Origin: Microvirga sp. VF16
GTDB taxonomy: Bacteria; Pseudomonadota; Alphaproteobacteria; Rhizobiales; Beijerinckiaceae
NCBI RefSeq assembly: GCF_016864375.1
Contig: NZ_CP069354.1
Location: 3,383,501 to 3,447,500 of the forward strand
Reading direction: 5' to 3'
DNA: 64,000 nucleotides
Positions 46,198 through 55,841 of the stretch are shown piece by piece. Under the pieces are notes generated by a model. The model was not told the origin of the DNA, made no database searches, and saw only the letters and a program-made list of their open reading frames with translations. Position 1 is the first letter of the stretch; each line of letters opens with the position of its first letter. Made by a program: the position numbers and the translations under genes.

Positions 46198-47877
46198 CTA
46201 CTCCGCAGCCAAGGCGGCTGACCCACCATAGCCATAACGCTTCTTGGCTGCCTCGGGAGTGATAAGGCCTTCGGCAAGATCCTGTTCAATCAGCTCGACG
46301 GGGCGATTAGCCGCCCTGCCCCAACCGCCGCCGCCAGGCGTTTCGACCTGAAGGCGGTCGCCCGTCGCGAGAACGGCCTTGCCCTTCGGGGAGTGAACCT
46401 CGCCGTTCTTCAGGACCTTGCCGGGCATGCCGGACTCACCGCCAACGACGCCGAAGCATGGGTGGCGAACGCGTTCGGACGCGAGATAGATGCGCATCGG
46501 TGACTTGCCGAGGTTGCGCAGGATGGCCCGTTGTCCAAGGCCGCCGCGATACTTTCCGACGCCGCCCGAGTCCGCCACGAGTTCCTTGCACTCGGTCAGG
46601 ACCGGCACGGCCATCTCGAACATCTCGATGGCTGTGACCTTGCAGTTCGAGGGGAAGCTCAGCGTATCAAGGCCGTCGAATTCCGCCCGGCCTCCCTGGC
46701 CGCCGTGATAATTCTGCACGGCTGAGTACTGGGTACCATCATCGTGTTGACCCACGCAGTTCGTGGCCCAGATTGGCGCGCCACCACTGTCGCCGATCAC
46801 CTTATCGGGCACCACGCCCTCAAGTGCTCTGAAGATGAGCGATGGGATGACATGGCCGATCACGTTGCGCGAGTTGCCGGCCGCCCATGATTCCGGGTTG
46901 AGGATGGACCCTTTTGGTGCCTCGTCGGTGATGGGTGTGATGCAGCCTTCATTGTTGGGGGTGTCGGGATCCAGAAGACATTTCAACGCATAGACGGAAT
47001 GCGCGTAGCGATAGTTCGTGCGGCAGTTGATGGATGAGTCCGCAATCTGGTCCGACGTGCCAGCATAGTCGACATGAATGGAGTCGTCCTTGACAATCAC
47101 CGAGACCTTCAGCTTCACGTCGGTACCATAGCCGTCGAGCAGGACCTCCGCGCTGTAAGTGCCATTCGGCCAGGCGCGGATGGCCTTGCGGGTCTGTGCC
47201 TCAGAGAGGGACTGGATGGCATCGGCGAGACCATCCACATCATCCAAATTATATTCTTCAAGAAACTTCAGGAGTTCGCGCGCCATGACCCCGTTCGCGG
47301 CGACCATCGACTCGAGGTCGCCGAGCACTTCCGTCGGCATCCGCACGGAGGCGGCAATGATATCGAGGACGTCCTGGTTCGGAACTCCGGCCTTGTGGAG
47401 CTTGACGATCGGAAAGCGAATGCCTTCCTCGAAGATGTCGCTCGCCTCCGAATGGAGCGGGCGGCCGCCGATATCGGGAAGATGCGCGATTGATCCCGCA
47501 TAGGCCACCACCTTGCCGTTCTTGAAGATCGGCGTGATCATCGTCACGTCGGGAAGATGGCCGGTACCGATCTCGGGATCGTTGGTGGCGAGAACGTCAC
47601 CTTCTTCGAGCTTGTCGGCCGGAAATTTCGGTAGGAAGTACTGCTGTGCCGCGGCCGGAAGCGAGCTGATGAAGACTGGGATCGACCAGGTGCATTGCGC
47701 GAGCGCCCGCCCGCGGCTGTCCATCAGCACTGTCACGTAGTCGTGGTTCTCACGCACGATCGGCGAGAAGGCAGTCCTGCCGAGCGCCTTGTCGGCCTGG
47801 TCGGCGATGAAGATCAGGCGGTTCCACATGACCTGAAGGTTGATCGGGTCGTTGAAATCGGGCGTGGATTTCGACAT
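46198..47877 (-). CDS. Hydantoinase B / oxoprolinase subunit B family protein
   Basis: 559 residues with the HyuB landmarks: FSPIVRENHDYVTVLMD, VLATNDPEIGTGHLPDVTMITPIF, DIGGRPLHSEASDIFEEG, and the C-terminal TPGGGGWG. HyuB pairs with HyuA in ATP-dependent opening of cyclic amides (hydantoin, 5-oxoproline) or carboxylation of ketones (acetone/acetophenone carboxylase relatives). There is no third, gamma-like carboxylase subunit here, which favours an amide. A GGGGGT ribosome site precedes ATG 47877. Confidence 0.92.
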   Translation of the reverse strand: MSKSTPDFNDPINLQVMWNRLIFIADQADKALGRTAFSPIVRENHDYVTVLMDSRGRALAQCTWSIPVFISSLPAAAQQYFLPKFPADKLEEGDVLATNDPEIGTGHLPDVTMITPIFKNGKVVAYAGSIAHLPDIGGRPLHSEASDIFEEGIRFPIVKLHKAGVPNQDVLDIIAASVRMPTEVLGDLESMVAANGVMARELLKFLEEYNLDDVDGLADAIQSLSEAQTRKAIRAWPNGTYSAEVLLDGYGTDVKLKVSVIVKDDSIHVDYAGTSDQIADSSINCRTNYRYAHSVYALKCLLDPDTPNNEGCITPITDEAPKGSILNPESWAAGNSRNVIGHVIPSLIFRALEGVVPDKVIGDSGGAPIWATNCVGQHDDGTQYSAVQNYHGGQGGRAEFDGLDTLSFPSNCKVTAIEMFEMAVPVLTECKELVADSGGVGKYRGGLGQRAILRNLGKSPMRIYLASERVRHPCFGVVGGESGMPGKVLKNGEVHSPKGKAVLATGDRLQVETPGGGGWGRAANRPVELIEQDLAEGLITPEAAKKRYGYGGSAALAAE

Positions 47878-47890
47878 GGTTCTACCCCCT

Positions 47891-49954
47891 TTACAGGATG
47901 TTGATGATCAGATTGCCTTTGGCGTCGACATGTGCCGTGCCGCTCGGCCCAACCACAGCGGTCGACTCGCGCTGCTCGACGACCGCCGGCCCTTGGATGG
48001 GCTTGTCCACCGGCAGGCGGTAATGATCATAGACCGGCGTTGCCACAGAAGAGCCGAGCTCATGGAAATAGACCTCACGATGTCCCTTGAGGGCATCGGC
48101 GATATCGGTGAGGTGCGGGCGGGTGACCTGATCCTTCTCACCACTTGCCCGCAAACGCCAGGTAATCACTTCGACCGGAGCGGCGACGGTGCGTCCGAAC
48201 AGCTCGCGATAGAGTTTGTAGAAGTTATCGAGTAACTGTTTTAGGAACTCATCCTTCGGCAGGTTGCGGTCTGGGAGTTGGACGGTGATCTCATAACCCT
48301 GGCCGATATGACGCATGTCGACCGTATAGCGATTTGTGATCGTGTCCTTAGAGACGCCTCCAGCGCTGACCACCTCGGAACCTTGAGCCGCAAGATCGTC
48401 GAGAACTTGGTTCATGACATCCATGTCCCAGTCATCGACCGTCATCGGATGGCTGGCCGACAGATCGACTGCGACCGGCGCAATAAGGAGGCCGATGGCC
48501 GATGTCACCCCGGCGCCCGTCGGGCAGATGATCCGCTTGATGCCAAGCTTGCGGGCGATGCCATAAGCATGGACCGGTCCGGCGCCGCCGAACGCTACCA
48601 TGGGCAGCGAACGCGGGTCGACGCCGAGATCCGTCGCGTGCATGGCCGCAGCCTTGCTCATGGATTCGTTGACGAGGTCGTGGATTCCCCAGGCACAGCG
48701 TTCGACGCTGACGCCGAGGTCGTTGGCAAGCCGTTCTATTGCGGTTCGAGCTGCGTCTTTCGAGACTTTGAATGAGCCACCAACGAACGATTCCACACCC
48801 ATATAGCCGAGCAGGATGTCGGCATCGGTCACGGTCGGCTCCGTGCCACCGCGTTGATAGGCGGCTGGGCCCGGCAGGGCACCGGCCGACCGTGGGCCGA
48901 CATCGAGCAGACCCAGCGGGTTCTTGGCCGCGATGGAACCGCCGCCGGCACCGATCTCAATCATCTGGATGGACTGGATCTTCAACGGGAAGCCCGATCC
49001 CTTGCGGAAGCGCTGGTAATGAGCCACCTCCAGCTCAGTGCCGACCGTAGGCTCGCCATGCGGGATCAGGCAAAGTTTTGCGGTGGTGCCGCCCATATCG
49101 AAGGACAGCACGCTTCCCTCGCCGGCGATCCGGCCGAATTCGGCAGCGGCGACCGCCCCTGCAGCTGGACCGGACTCGATCAGACGCACCGGCAGCTCGG
49201 CGGCGCGGCGGCTTGGAACCAGTCCGCCTGAGGACGTCATCCAGAGAACTTGCCGGTCGATGCCCCTCTTGGCGAACTCGCGCTGGAGATGGGCCACATG
49301 GCCGGACATCTGCGGACGGGTATAGGCATTGACGACCGTGGTCGAGGCGCGGTCGAACTCGCGGACCTCCGGGCAGACTTCCGAGGATAGCGACACGAAG
49401 ATGTCCGGATCCTCATCACGCAGGAGAGCTGCAACGCGCTGCTCGTGTTGCGGATACTTGTAGGCGTGCAGCAGGCAGACGGCGACTGAACGGATTCCCT
49501 TCTCCTTGAGCTTGCCGGCGATCTCGCGGACCGTTTCCTCCTTCAGTTCCGTGATGACATCGCCACTGGCGGCAATACGTTCGCCGACGCCGAAGCTGTT
49601 TGCCCGGCTGACGAGCGGATCGGGATACTTGATATTCAGATCGTAGAGATCGTAACGGCCCTCGTTCCGGATCCGCAGCATGTCGCGGAAGCCGTCCGTC
49701 GTGATGAAGCCGGTCTCGACGCCCTTGCGTTCCAGAACCGCGTTTGTGACGACCGTAGTCGCACCCAGAACCTGGAGGTTTTCGAGGGAGATCGATTGCC
49801 CGAATTGCTCGAGTAGTTCCGTGACGCCTTGCACCACAGCCTCAGCCGGGTTCTTCGGTGTGCTCAAGACCTTGTGAAGATGAAGATCGCCGTTGTCGTC
49901 CAGGAGGGCGAAATCCGTGAAGGTTCCTCCGGTGTCGAAAGCCAGTTTTGCCAT
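47891..49954 (-). CDS. Hydantoinase A / oxoprolinase subunit A family protein
   Basis: 687 residues. N-terminal ATP-binding domain opening LAFDTGGTFTDFALLDDNG, then GATTVVTNAVLERKG, RPQMSGHVAHL and LWMTSSGGLVPSRRA; the middle has VLSFDMGGTTAKLCLI and the second half the FGGAGPVHAYGIA motif. These match HyuA. ATG 49954 (site GAGGGAA) is chosen; 50008 adds an unrelated leader. HyuA supplies ATP-driven activation of the cyclic amide. A TATAGC palindrome lies about 100-150 bases before the start. First gene of the apparent ten-gene run down to pntB. Confidence 0.92.
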   Translation of the reverse strand: MAKLAFDTGGTFTDFALLDDNGDLHLHKVLSTPKNPAEAVVQGVTELLEQFGQSISLENLQVLGATTVVTNAVLERKGVETGFITTDGFRDMLRIRNEGRYDLYDLNIKYPDPLVSRANSFGVGERIAASGDVITELKEETVREIAGKLKEKGIRSVAVCLLHAYKYPQHEQRVAALLRDEDPDIFVSLSSEVCPEVREFDRASTTVVNAYTRPQMSGHVAHLQREFAKRGIDRQVLWMTSSGGLVPSRRAAELPVRLIESGPAAGAVAAAEFGRIAGEGSVLSFDMGGTTAKLCLIPHGEPTVGTELEVAHYQRFRKGSGFPLKIQSIQMIEIGAGGGSIAAKNPLGLLDVGPRSAGALPGPAAYQRGGTEPTVTDADILLGYMGVESFVGGSFKVSKDAARTAIERLANDLGVSVERCAWGIHDLVNESMSKAAAMHATDLGVDPRSLPMVAFGGAGPVHAYGIARKLGIKRIICPTGAGVTSAIGLLIAPVAVDLSASHPMTVDDWDMDVMNQVLDDLAAQGSEVVSAGGVSKDTITNRYTVDMRHIGQGYEITVQLPDRNLPKDEFLKQLLDNFYKLYRELFGRTVAAPVEVITWRLRASGEKDQVTRPHLTDIADALKGHREVYFHELGSSVATPVYDHYRLPVDKPIQGPAVVEQRESTAVVGPSGTAHVDAKGNLIINIL

Positions 49955-50052
49955 GTTTCCCTCGAGCGAGCAGGCGACGCTTGGCGTCGTTCCAGCGAAT
50001 TTGGCCAAGCCAAATTTCCATGTCGCTGATGAGGTTAGGCGAAGGATTTTGC

Positions 50053-50100
50053 GGCCGCCAACACAACTACGGTCTGCCGCTATAGCCTTTCTTTATAGCG
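50053..50100. promoter_or_regulatory. Candidate LysR operator, copy in front of hyuA
   Basis: CGCTATA-N9-TATAGCG palindrome (50078-50084 and 50094-50100) inside a 48-base element also present at 57182-57230. Shared blocks: CGCCAACACAACT and TCTGCCGCTATAGC. Lies between the LysR stop and the hyuA start, so it should act on hyuA. Confidence 0.6.
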
Positions 50101-50117
50101 TCCATGTAAACTGACGC

Positions 50118-51059
50118 TTAGGCCGGACGTATGCCTTGATGGTGATCACGCATTAGCCTTTCGACCGTAGTAAGTAGGACGGATCGTGCTGCCAGAGCAG
50201 GCTCGGAGAGTGGAAGGTGGTCGGACGTACACAGGGACACGGTGGCCTCGATGACCGGCCGCACGAGCGGTCTGATTTGGGCTCCGGCGAAGCTTGCGGT
50301 TTCGGTCGCCACCGAAGCCGGCAAAATCGTGGATCCCAGGCCTTCCAATACTGCGGCGCTGAGCGCCGGAACGGATTCGATCTCCGAGGTAACCTCTGGC
50401 GTGACCCGTGCCCGCGACAGGGCCTCGTCGATCAGGCGGCGGAGAAGATGGGTCTTACTCGGCAGCAGAAGGGGAACACCGCTCAGGTCCGAGAGGGGCA
50501 GAGGCTCGCCAGCCTCGCCGGGAAGCTCCAGAGCGGGAGGCGAGACAAGAAACATCTCCTCACGAAAGAGCGGCTGAAGGGTTACGCCCTTCATCGGGTC
50601 CGCCGTATAGATGAGCGCCATGTCCATCTTGCCGGTCATGATCAACTCGCTCAGGATGTGCCCGAAGCTGTCGTTGATGTGCACGACGATCCGCGGATGC
50701 TGAGCCTTCATCTCCTTCAGCAGCGGCAGGGACAGGGCACTGGAACTCGAGTAGGTCGCAAGCCCGATGGAAACGCGTCCCGCAATTGATGTTGCCGACT
50801 GATTGATATCGACCTGAGCCTGCTCAATTTGCTTGAGCATCAGTTGGGCGTGACGGTAAAGAATGAGGCCGGCCTCGGTCGGAGCAATGCCGACGTTGCT
50901 GCGGATCAAAAGCTTGTGGTTGAAATGGGCTTCGAGCGACGCGATCTGCTGCGAGAGCGCAGGTTGTGCCGTACGCAGGATGCTGGCCGCGCGTGACATG
51001 CTGCCCGTGTCAACGATCTTGACGAAGCTTTTCAGTTTTCTGAAGTCGACGCTCATCAT
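50118..51059 (-). CDS. LysR-family transcriptional regulator
   Basis: 313 residues from ATG 51059. N-terminal winged helix MSVDFRKLKSFVKIVDTG and SRAASILRTAQPALSQQIASLE is the classical LysR DNA-binding domain; residues about 90-300 form the periplasmic-binding-like effector domain (RVSIGLATYSSSSALSLPLL). The DNA-reading helix and linker resemble Nac/CynR types. It is placed between the aminotransferase pseudogene and hyuA, and both the importer and hyuA have a duplicated TATAGC palindrome with LysR-like T-N11-A form. It is the likely regulator of both. Effector could be the imported amide or its product. Confidence 0.9.
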   Translation of the reverse strand: MMSVDFRKLKSFVKIVDTGSMSRAASILRTAQPALSQQIASLEAHFNHKLLIRSNVGIAPTEAGLILYRHAQLMLKQIEQAQVDINQSATSIAGRVSIGLATYSSSSALSLPLLKEMKAQHPRIVVHINDSFGHILSELIMTGKMDMALIYTADPMKGVTLQPLFREEMFLVSPPALELPGEAGEPLPLSDLSGVPLLLPSKTHLLRRLIDEALSRARVTPEVTSEIESVPALSAAVLEGLGSTILPASVATETASFAGAQIRPLVRPVIEATVSLCTSDHLPLSEPALAARSVLLTTVERLMRDHHQGIRPA

Positions 51060-51133
51060 TCCGGCCTCTTTCTTGCCGAAACTAGGGCATCGGGCGGGAA
51101 GGGCGCAATCCCCTCTCCGCACGGCCGGGAGTG

Positions 51134-52342
51134 CTATTGGAGCGCCGCGACGGCGGCCTCGATACGGTCGCAGCCAGCCTTGATCATTTCCATCGACGTT
51201 GCAATCGACAGCCGGAAATAGGGGGAAAGGCCGTAAGCGGCGCCCTGCAGTGCGGCAACGCCAACTCCGTCCAGCAGGTAGAGCACGAAGTCGAGATCAT
51301 TCTCGATGACCTTGCCCTCAGGTGTCTTTCGCCCAATCACGCCAGCGCAGTTCGGGAACAGGTAGAAGGCACCGGCTGGCGTCAAACAGGAGAGGCCTGG
51401 AATCGCGTTGAGACGAGCGCAGGCATAATCGCGACGATCCTTGTAGACCTTCACGCTGTCGGTCACAAATGTCTGATCCGAGGTGAGTGCGTATGCGGCG
51501 GCCGCCTAGCTCACCGAGGATGGACAGGACGACATCTGGGATTGCAGCTTGTTGATCGCCGCAATGAGCGGTTCAGGGCCGGTGGCGTAGCCGATCCGCC
51601 ACCCCGTCATGGCGTAGGACTTCGACACACCGTTCGTAAGCACGACGCGATCCTTCAACGCGGGAACCGCCGCAACCAAGGTCGTCGTCGGCTCATCCTC
51701 GAACCAGACTTGGTCGTAAATGTCGTCCGACAGCACGAAAACGTGAGGATGACGTAGCAATACCTCGCCCAAGGCCTCGAGCTCAGCCCGGGTGTAGGCC
51801 GCGCCGGTCGGGTTCGAGGGTGTGTTCAGGATAAGCCACAGGGTCTTCGGCGTGATGGCGGTCTCAAGGGCCTCCGGCGTAAGCTTGAATCCCTTGTCTT
51901 GTGCGCACTCTACAATAATCGGCTTGCCTTCGTTGGCGATCACCATGTCGGGGTAGGACACCCAGTAGGGAGCCGGAATGATGACTTCGGCGTCATTCTC
52001 GACGCTTGCCATAAGTGCCAGGAAGAGGATCTGTTTGGCGCCACCGCCGACACAGATTTCGCTGTCCTTGTAGGAAAGATCCAGCCTGCGGCGGTAGTCG
52101 CTGATGATGGCTTTACGCAGTGCCGGAGTTCCGTTGACCGGCGTATACTTTGTTTCACCACGATCAATTGCAGCATGAGCCGCCGCCTTGATGTTCTCTG
52201 GTGTATCAAAATCCGGCTCGCCTACTGTGAGATCGACGATGTCACGTCCGGCAGCCTTCAGCTCTCTTGCACGCGCCGACGCCGCCGTACTGGGTGAAAC
52301 TTTGATGCGCGACACGCGGGAAGCGGGCACGAAGTTGCTCAT
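51134..52342 (-). pseudogene. Class I aminotransferase interrupted by an in-frame amber codon
   Basis: Start ATG 52342. The gene reads as a full-length (402 codons) fold-type I aspartate-like aminotransferase: NTPSNPTGA, VLSDDIYDQVWF and the PLP lysine in TNGVSKSYAMTGWRIGYATGP. At 51508-51506 a TAG interrupts the frame between SSCPSSVS and AAAAYALTSDQTF. The frame downstream is unbroken to its own stop at 51134, so one CAG-to-TAG change explains everything. The truncated product lacks the small C-terminal domain. It may be a real pseudogene, an assembly error, or readable only with a suppressor. It lies at the end of the Liv-type importer operon. Confidence 0.9.
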
Positions 52343-52396
52343 GGAAGTATTCTCTATCTCGCTACGGTTCGCAGCACCGAGGCGGTGCAACAGGAT

Positions 52397-53137
52397 CTAG
52401 TGGACGGCTTCCGTTTCGCCGCGCATTTTACCGGTCAGGAACAGCTCACCGAGTTCGTCGTGGGTAATGTCCTTCGGCTGACCGTCCCAGATCACCTTGC
52501 CAAGACGGAGGATGACGGCCCGCTCGGCCACTTCCATGGCCTTCTTGGTATTCTGCTCAACGAGCAGGATCGTCAGTCCCGACGCGTGCAACCGCAGGAG
52601 TTCATTGAAGACGACGCCGATCGCGGCGGGCGACAGACCGACAGACGGTTCGTCGACCAGCAGGACCTTCGGCCTTTGGAGGACGGCCATCGCCACTTCC
52701 AGGAGTTGCTGCTCACCACCGGACATGTTGCCGGCGAGTGTCGTGCGCCGCGTCTTCAGGATCGGGAAGAGGTCGTAGACATAATCGCGGTCGGCTTTGA
52801 CCTGGCTGTCGCGCAGGGTGTAGGCCGCCATCTGCAGATTTTCCTCTACCGTCATGACCGGAAAATTGCACCGGCCTTGCGGCACAAAGGAAATGCCCTC
52901 GCCGAGGATCGCCCGCGACTTGTATCCGGCAATATTCTTGCCCTGCCAGTCGATGCTACCCTCTTTGATCGTGGTCATGCCATACAGCGTCTTGAGGAGG
53001 GTGGATTTGCCGGCGCCGTTCGGACCCATGAGAGCCACGAACTGACCCTGCGGGATGTCGAGATCAACGCCGTTCAGGATATCGAGGGAGCCATAGCCGG
53101 CCCGCAGGTTCTTGATGGAAAGGTTGGAATTAGCCAC
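52397..53137 (-). CDS. livF: Branched-chain amino acid-type ABC transporter ATP-binding protein
   Basis: 246 residues, LivF class. P-loop GPNGAGKST, Q-loop SFVPQGRCNFPVMTVEENL (the LivF form of the LIV family), signature MSGGEQQLLEVAMAV, Walker B VLLVDEPSVGLSP. Partner of LivG. It overlaps the livG gene by eight bases. Shares the HAAT family transport of branched-chain amino acids, amides or urea. The hydantoinase genes controlled by what seems the same regulator suggest an amide-like ligand. Confidence 0.93.
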   Translation of the reverse strand: MANSNLSIKNLRAGYGSLDILNGVDLDIPQGQFVALMGPNGAGKSTLLKTLYGMTTIKEGSIDWQGKNIAGYKSRAILGEGISFVPQGRCNFPVMTVEENLQMAAYTLRDSQVKADRDYVYDLFPILKTRRTTLAGNMSGGEQQLLEVAMAVLQRPKVLLVDEPSVGLSPAAIGVVFNELLRLHASGLTILLVEQNTKKAMEVAERAVILRLGKVIWDGQPKDITHDELGELFLTGKMRGETEAVH

Positions 53138-53900
53138 CGAGGTAGGCCTCCCTCACCTGCTGGTTTTGAACGATGTTCTGAGGCGTGCCTTCGGCGAGCT
53201 TGCGGCCCTGATCGAGGACGACGACCCGCTCGCAGATACTGGTGACGACGTCGATGTTGTGCTCGATCACAAGGAAGCTCACGCCGAGTGATTTGTTGGC
53301 ATACTTGATGGTATCTACGACCCGTTCGATGATCTTCGGATTGATGCCAGCCATGGGTTCGTCAAGCAGGATGATCTTAGGCTCCGGCATCAGCATGGAA
53401 GCGAACTGGATCAGCTTCTGCTGCCCGCCGGAGAGGTTGCCCGCCGGCATATGGCGGACGTCCCACAGCCCAGCCATCCTGATGAGCTCGCGAGCCCTAT
53501 CTCGCAGTGCTGCGATGCGCTGACGCGACATTCGTCCCAGGCTGAAGGTCGAGAACAGGCTAGGAAACGTGAACATCTGACCGGCGATGATCAGATTCTC
53601 CTCCACGTCGAGCGCCTTGAACACAACCGTCTTCTGAAACGATCGCAGCATCCTGCCCTCGCGGGCGATGCGGTTGAGGGACCAGCCGGTAATATCCTGC
53701 CCGTCCAGAACGATCTTGCCCGAGTCGGGCTTGCCGAGCCCGGTGCTGCAATCAAAGAAGGTCGATTTTCCGGAGCCGTTCGGTCCGATGAGCCCGCAGA
53801 TCTCACCGCGATGAATGTGAACGCTCACATCGTTGACGGCTTTCACGGCACCGTACGACTTCGTGAGGTTCGAGATTTCGAGGATCGGCAGAGTGCTCAT
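53130..53900 (-). CDS. livG: Branched-chain amino acid-type ABC transporter ATP-binding protein
   Basis: 256 residues, LivG class. P-loop GPNGSGKST, Q-loop region RSFQKTVVFKALDVEENLII, signature LSGGQQKLIQFASML, Walker B ILLDEPMAGINP. The LivG C-terminus with QNIVQNQQVREAYLGG matches the family end. It overlaps livM by four bases and livF by eight, so all three are translated together. ATPases of this type heterodimerise, one LivG with one LivF. Confidence 0.93.
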   Translation of the reverse strand: MSTLPILEISNLTKSYGAVKAVNDVSVHIHRGEICGLIGPNGSGKSTFFDCSTGLGKPDSGKIVLDGQDITGWSLNRIAREGRMLRSFQKTVVFKALDVEENLIIAGQMFTFPSLFSTFSLGRMSRQRIAALRDRARELIRMAGLWDVRHMPAGNLSGGQQKLIQFASMLMPEPKIILLDEPMAGINPKIIERVVDTIKYANKSLGVSFLVIEHNIDVVTSICERVVVLDQGRKLAEGTPQNIVQNQQVREAYLGG

Positions 53901-54910
53901 TTCACACCTCCGACAAAGGACCAGAAGCGGTTTATAAGAGGGGCGAAGCCCTTCTTGAACCAGAAGACCAGGATGAGAAGGCAGAACCCGTAGGCGATCA
54001 TCCGCAGTTCCGGGGCGACGCGGAGCGCCTCCGACAAGCCTACGAAGAGAAGGCTGCCAAACACCACCCCTGAGATCGTTCCAGCTCCACCACCGAGAAC
54101 GATGATCAGCATCGTGGTCGAATAGTACATCTGGAAGGTGAGCGGACTGACGACCGTGAGATAATGGGCGTAAATGCTGCCACCGATGCCGGCAAAGACT
54201 GCGCTGATCATGAAAACGATCAGCTTGTAGCGCCAGGTCGGCACACCGACGGACTCCGCCAGCGTCTCGTTCTCCCGGATGGCGATCATGTTGCGCCCCG
54301 CCGGGGAGCGGACGATCGCCCAGACAGCAAGGGTTGCAAGAACGGCCACAGCCAGAGTGAGATAGTAGAACCCGGTAGTGCCGGACACCGTAAACGACGC
54401 CGGCCCCAGCGCAAAATAGGGTTTCGGGATGCTGGAGAGACCCATGTCACCGCGCGTCACGCTAATCCAGTTCTTGGCGATCGCCTGACCGATGATGACA
54501 AAGCCCAGCGTACACATGACGAAGGAAGTTGCTCGAAGCCTCAGCGCCGGAACCCCGAGTGGGAGGGCGATCAAGCCTGCCGTAAGGCCGGCAGCGACTA
54601 GGTTGACGTAGAAAGGCGTCCCGTAGTGAACAGCCAGAAGACCGGCGGTATAGGCTCCGATGCCGAAGAATGCGGCCTGAGCCAGCGACAGGAGGCCGGT
54701 ATATCCGACCAGGAGGTTGAGCCCATGGGCCGGAAGCAGGAAGATCAACGCGATGATAATGGCGTGAAGCGCATACGAGCCGATGAGGAAAGGAGCCGCC
54801 AGCGCCGTGCTGGCGACGATGATCCCCAGCGGCAGCCGCAAATCGCGGCGTCGGACCTCGAGGGACGGTTCAGCGAGTGACGTCTCGCGCGATGTTTGGG
54901 TGAGAGACAT
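53897..54910 (-). CDS. livM: Branched-chain amino acid-type ABC transporter permease
   Basis: 337 residues, about nine helices, LivM family. GLNLLVGYTGLLSLAQAAFFGIGAYTAG is the family hallmark (the N-V/L-x-G-Y-T-G-L-x-S-x-G block), followed by VGVPTWRYKLIVFMISAVFAGIGGSIYAHYL and LGGGAGTISGVVFGSLLFV. A soluble N-terminus of about 25 residues is present. Pairs with LivH to form the membrane channel. Confidence 0.93.
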   Translation of the reverse strand: MSLTQTSRETSLAEPSLEVRRRDLRLPLGIIVASTALAAPFLIGSYALHAIIIALIFLLPAHGLNLLVGYTGLLSLAQAAFFGIGAYTAGLLAVHYGTPFYVNLVAAGLTAGLIALPLGVPALRLRATSFVMCTLGFVIIGQAIAKNWISVTRGDMGLSSIPKPYFALGPASFTVSGTTGFYYLTLAVAVLATLAVWAIVRSPAGRNMIAIRENETLAESVGVPTWRYKLIVFMISAVFAGIGGSIYAHYLTVVSPLTFQMYYSTTMLIIVLGGGAGTISGVVFGSLLFVGLSEALRVAPELRMIAYGFCLLILVFWFKKGFAPLINRFWSFVGGVK

Positions 54911-54948
54911 AGTGAGTCCTCAGGTTCGAGAGAAGTTCGGCTATGCCG

Positions 54949-55821
54949 TCAAAATCGTGCTTCTGTGGAGAACAGGCCGTAGGGGCGCCACATCAGCGTC
55001 AGAATCAGGGTCGCGAACCCGACCGTGTCGCGAAATTGCAAGCCGATATAGGTCGCAACCAGACTTTCAGCGATACCCAGGAGCATGGCTGCAAAGAATG
55101 TGCCTCGGACATTCCCGAGCCCGCCCATGATGATGATCGGGAGGGTCTTGAACGTGATGAGTTCACCCATTCCGCCATAGACGTTGACGTTGACCGGCGC
55201 AGTCAACACTCCGGATAGAGCCGCGAGGGCCGCGCCGAGAACAAAAGTTCGCAGAACGACCTGGGACACATCGATTCCGACAACCTCGCAGCATTCGATG
55301 TTCTGCGAGACAGCCCGCATAGACTTTCCCATACGGCTGTACGTCACCATCAGTTCAAGTCCGATGAAAACGAGCGCACAGACGACGAGGATCAGGATGC
55401 GTTGCTGAGCGAGGGTGAAGCCCAGAACCGAAACCGGCTCGATGTATCCGCCGGAAAAGAACTTGTAACCGCCACCAAAAATGAGGATCACGGTGTTCTG
55501 GAGGATGAGGGCAATGCCGAGAGTGGCGAGCACGCCGGCCTCCGCCGGGGCGCCAACCATGCGCTGCATCACGAGCCTACCAATGACATAGGCTATGACG
55601 ATCGTGGCCAGAACTCCGACGATGATCGACGCCTCGTAGGACAGCTCGAAATAGTCGATGGCGAACCATGCCCCAAACGTTCCAAGCATATAATATTCGC
55701 CGTGAGCGAAGTTAATGGCCCGTAGAACACCGAAGATCATCGTCATGCCGACGGCAACGATCGCATAGACAGAGCCTGTTACGATGCCGTTGATGATCTG
55801 TTCTGCAAAAGTGGAGAACAT
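54949..55821 (-). CDS. livH: Branched-chain amino acid-type ABC transporter permease
   Basis: 290 residues, eight helices, LivH family, with GIVTGSVYAIVAVGMTMIFGVLRAINFAHGEYYMLG at the start and AVSQNIECCEVVGIDVSQVV plus IMGGLGNVRGTFFAAMLLG later, all recognised positions. ATG 55821 lies 20 bases after the binding-protein gene. Second gene of the importer operon. Confidence 0.93.
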   Translation of the reverse strand: MFSTFAEQIINGIVTGSVYAIVAVGMTMIFGVLRAINFAHGEYYMLGTFGAWFAIDYFELSYEASIIVGVLATIVIAYVIGRLVMQRMVGAPAEAGVLATLGIALILQNTVILIFGGGYKFFSGGYIEPVSVLGFTLAQQRILILVVCALVFIGLELMVTYSRMGKSMRAVSQNIECCEVVGIDVSQVVLRTFVLGAALAALSGVLTAPVNVNVYGGMGELITFKTLPIIIMGGLGNVRGTFFAAMLLGIAESLVATYIGLQFRDTVGFATLILTLMWRPYGLFSTEARF

Positions 55822-55841
55822 GGCCTCGTCTCTCGACGCTT

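Noticed and set aside
51134..51466. Separate 110-codon gene
   Set aside because: It is the C-terminal part of the aminotransferase in the same frame, past the amber codon.
51506..51508. Amber codon as a pyrrolysine or recoding site
   Set aside because: No Pyl machinery is visible and the flanking residues are ordinary; a point mutation is simpler.
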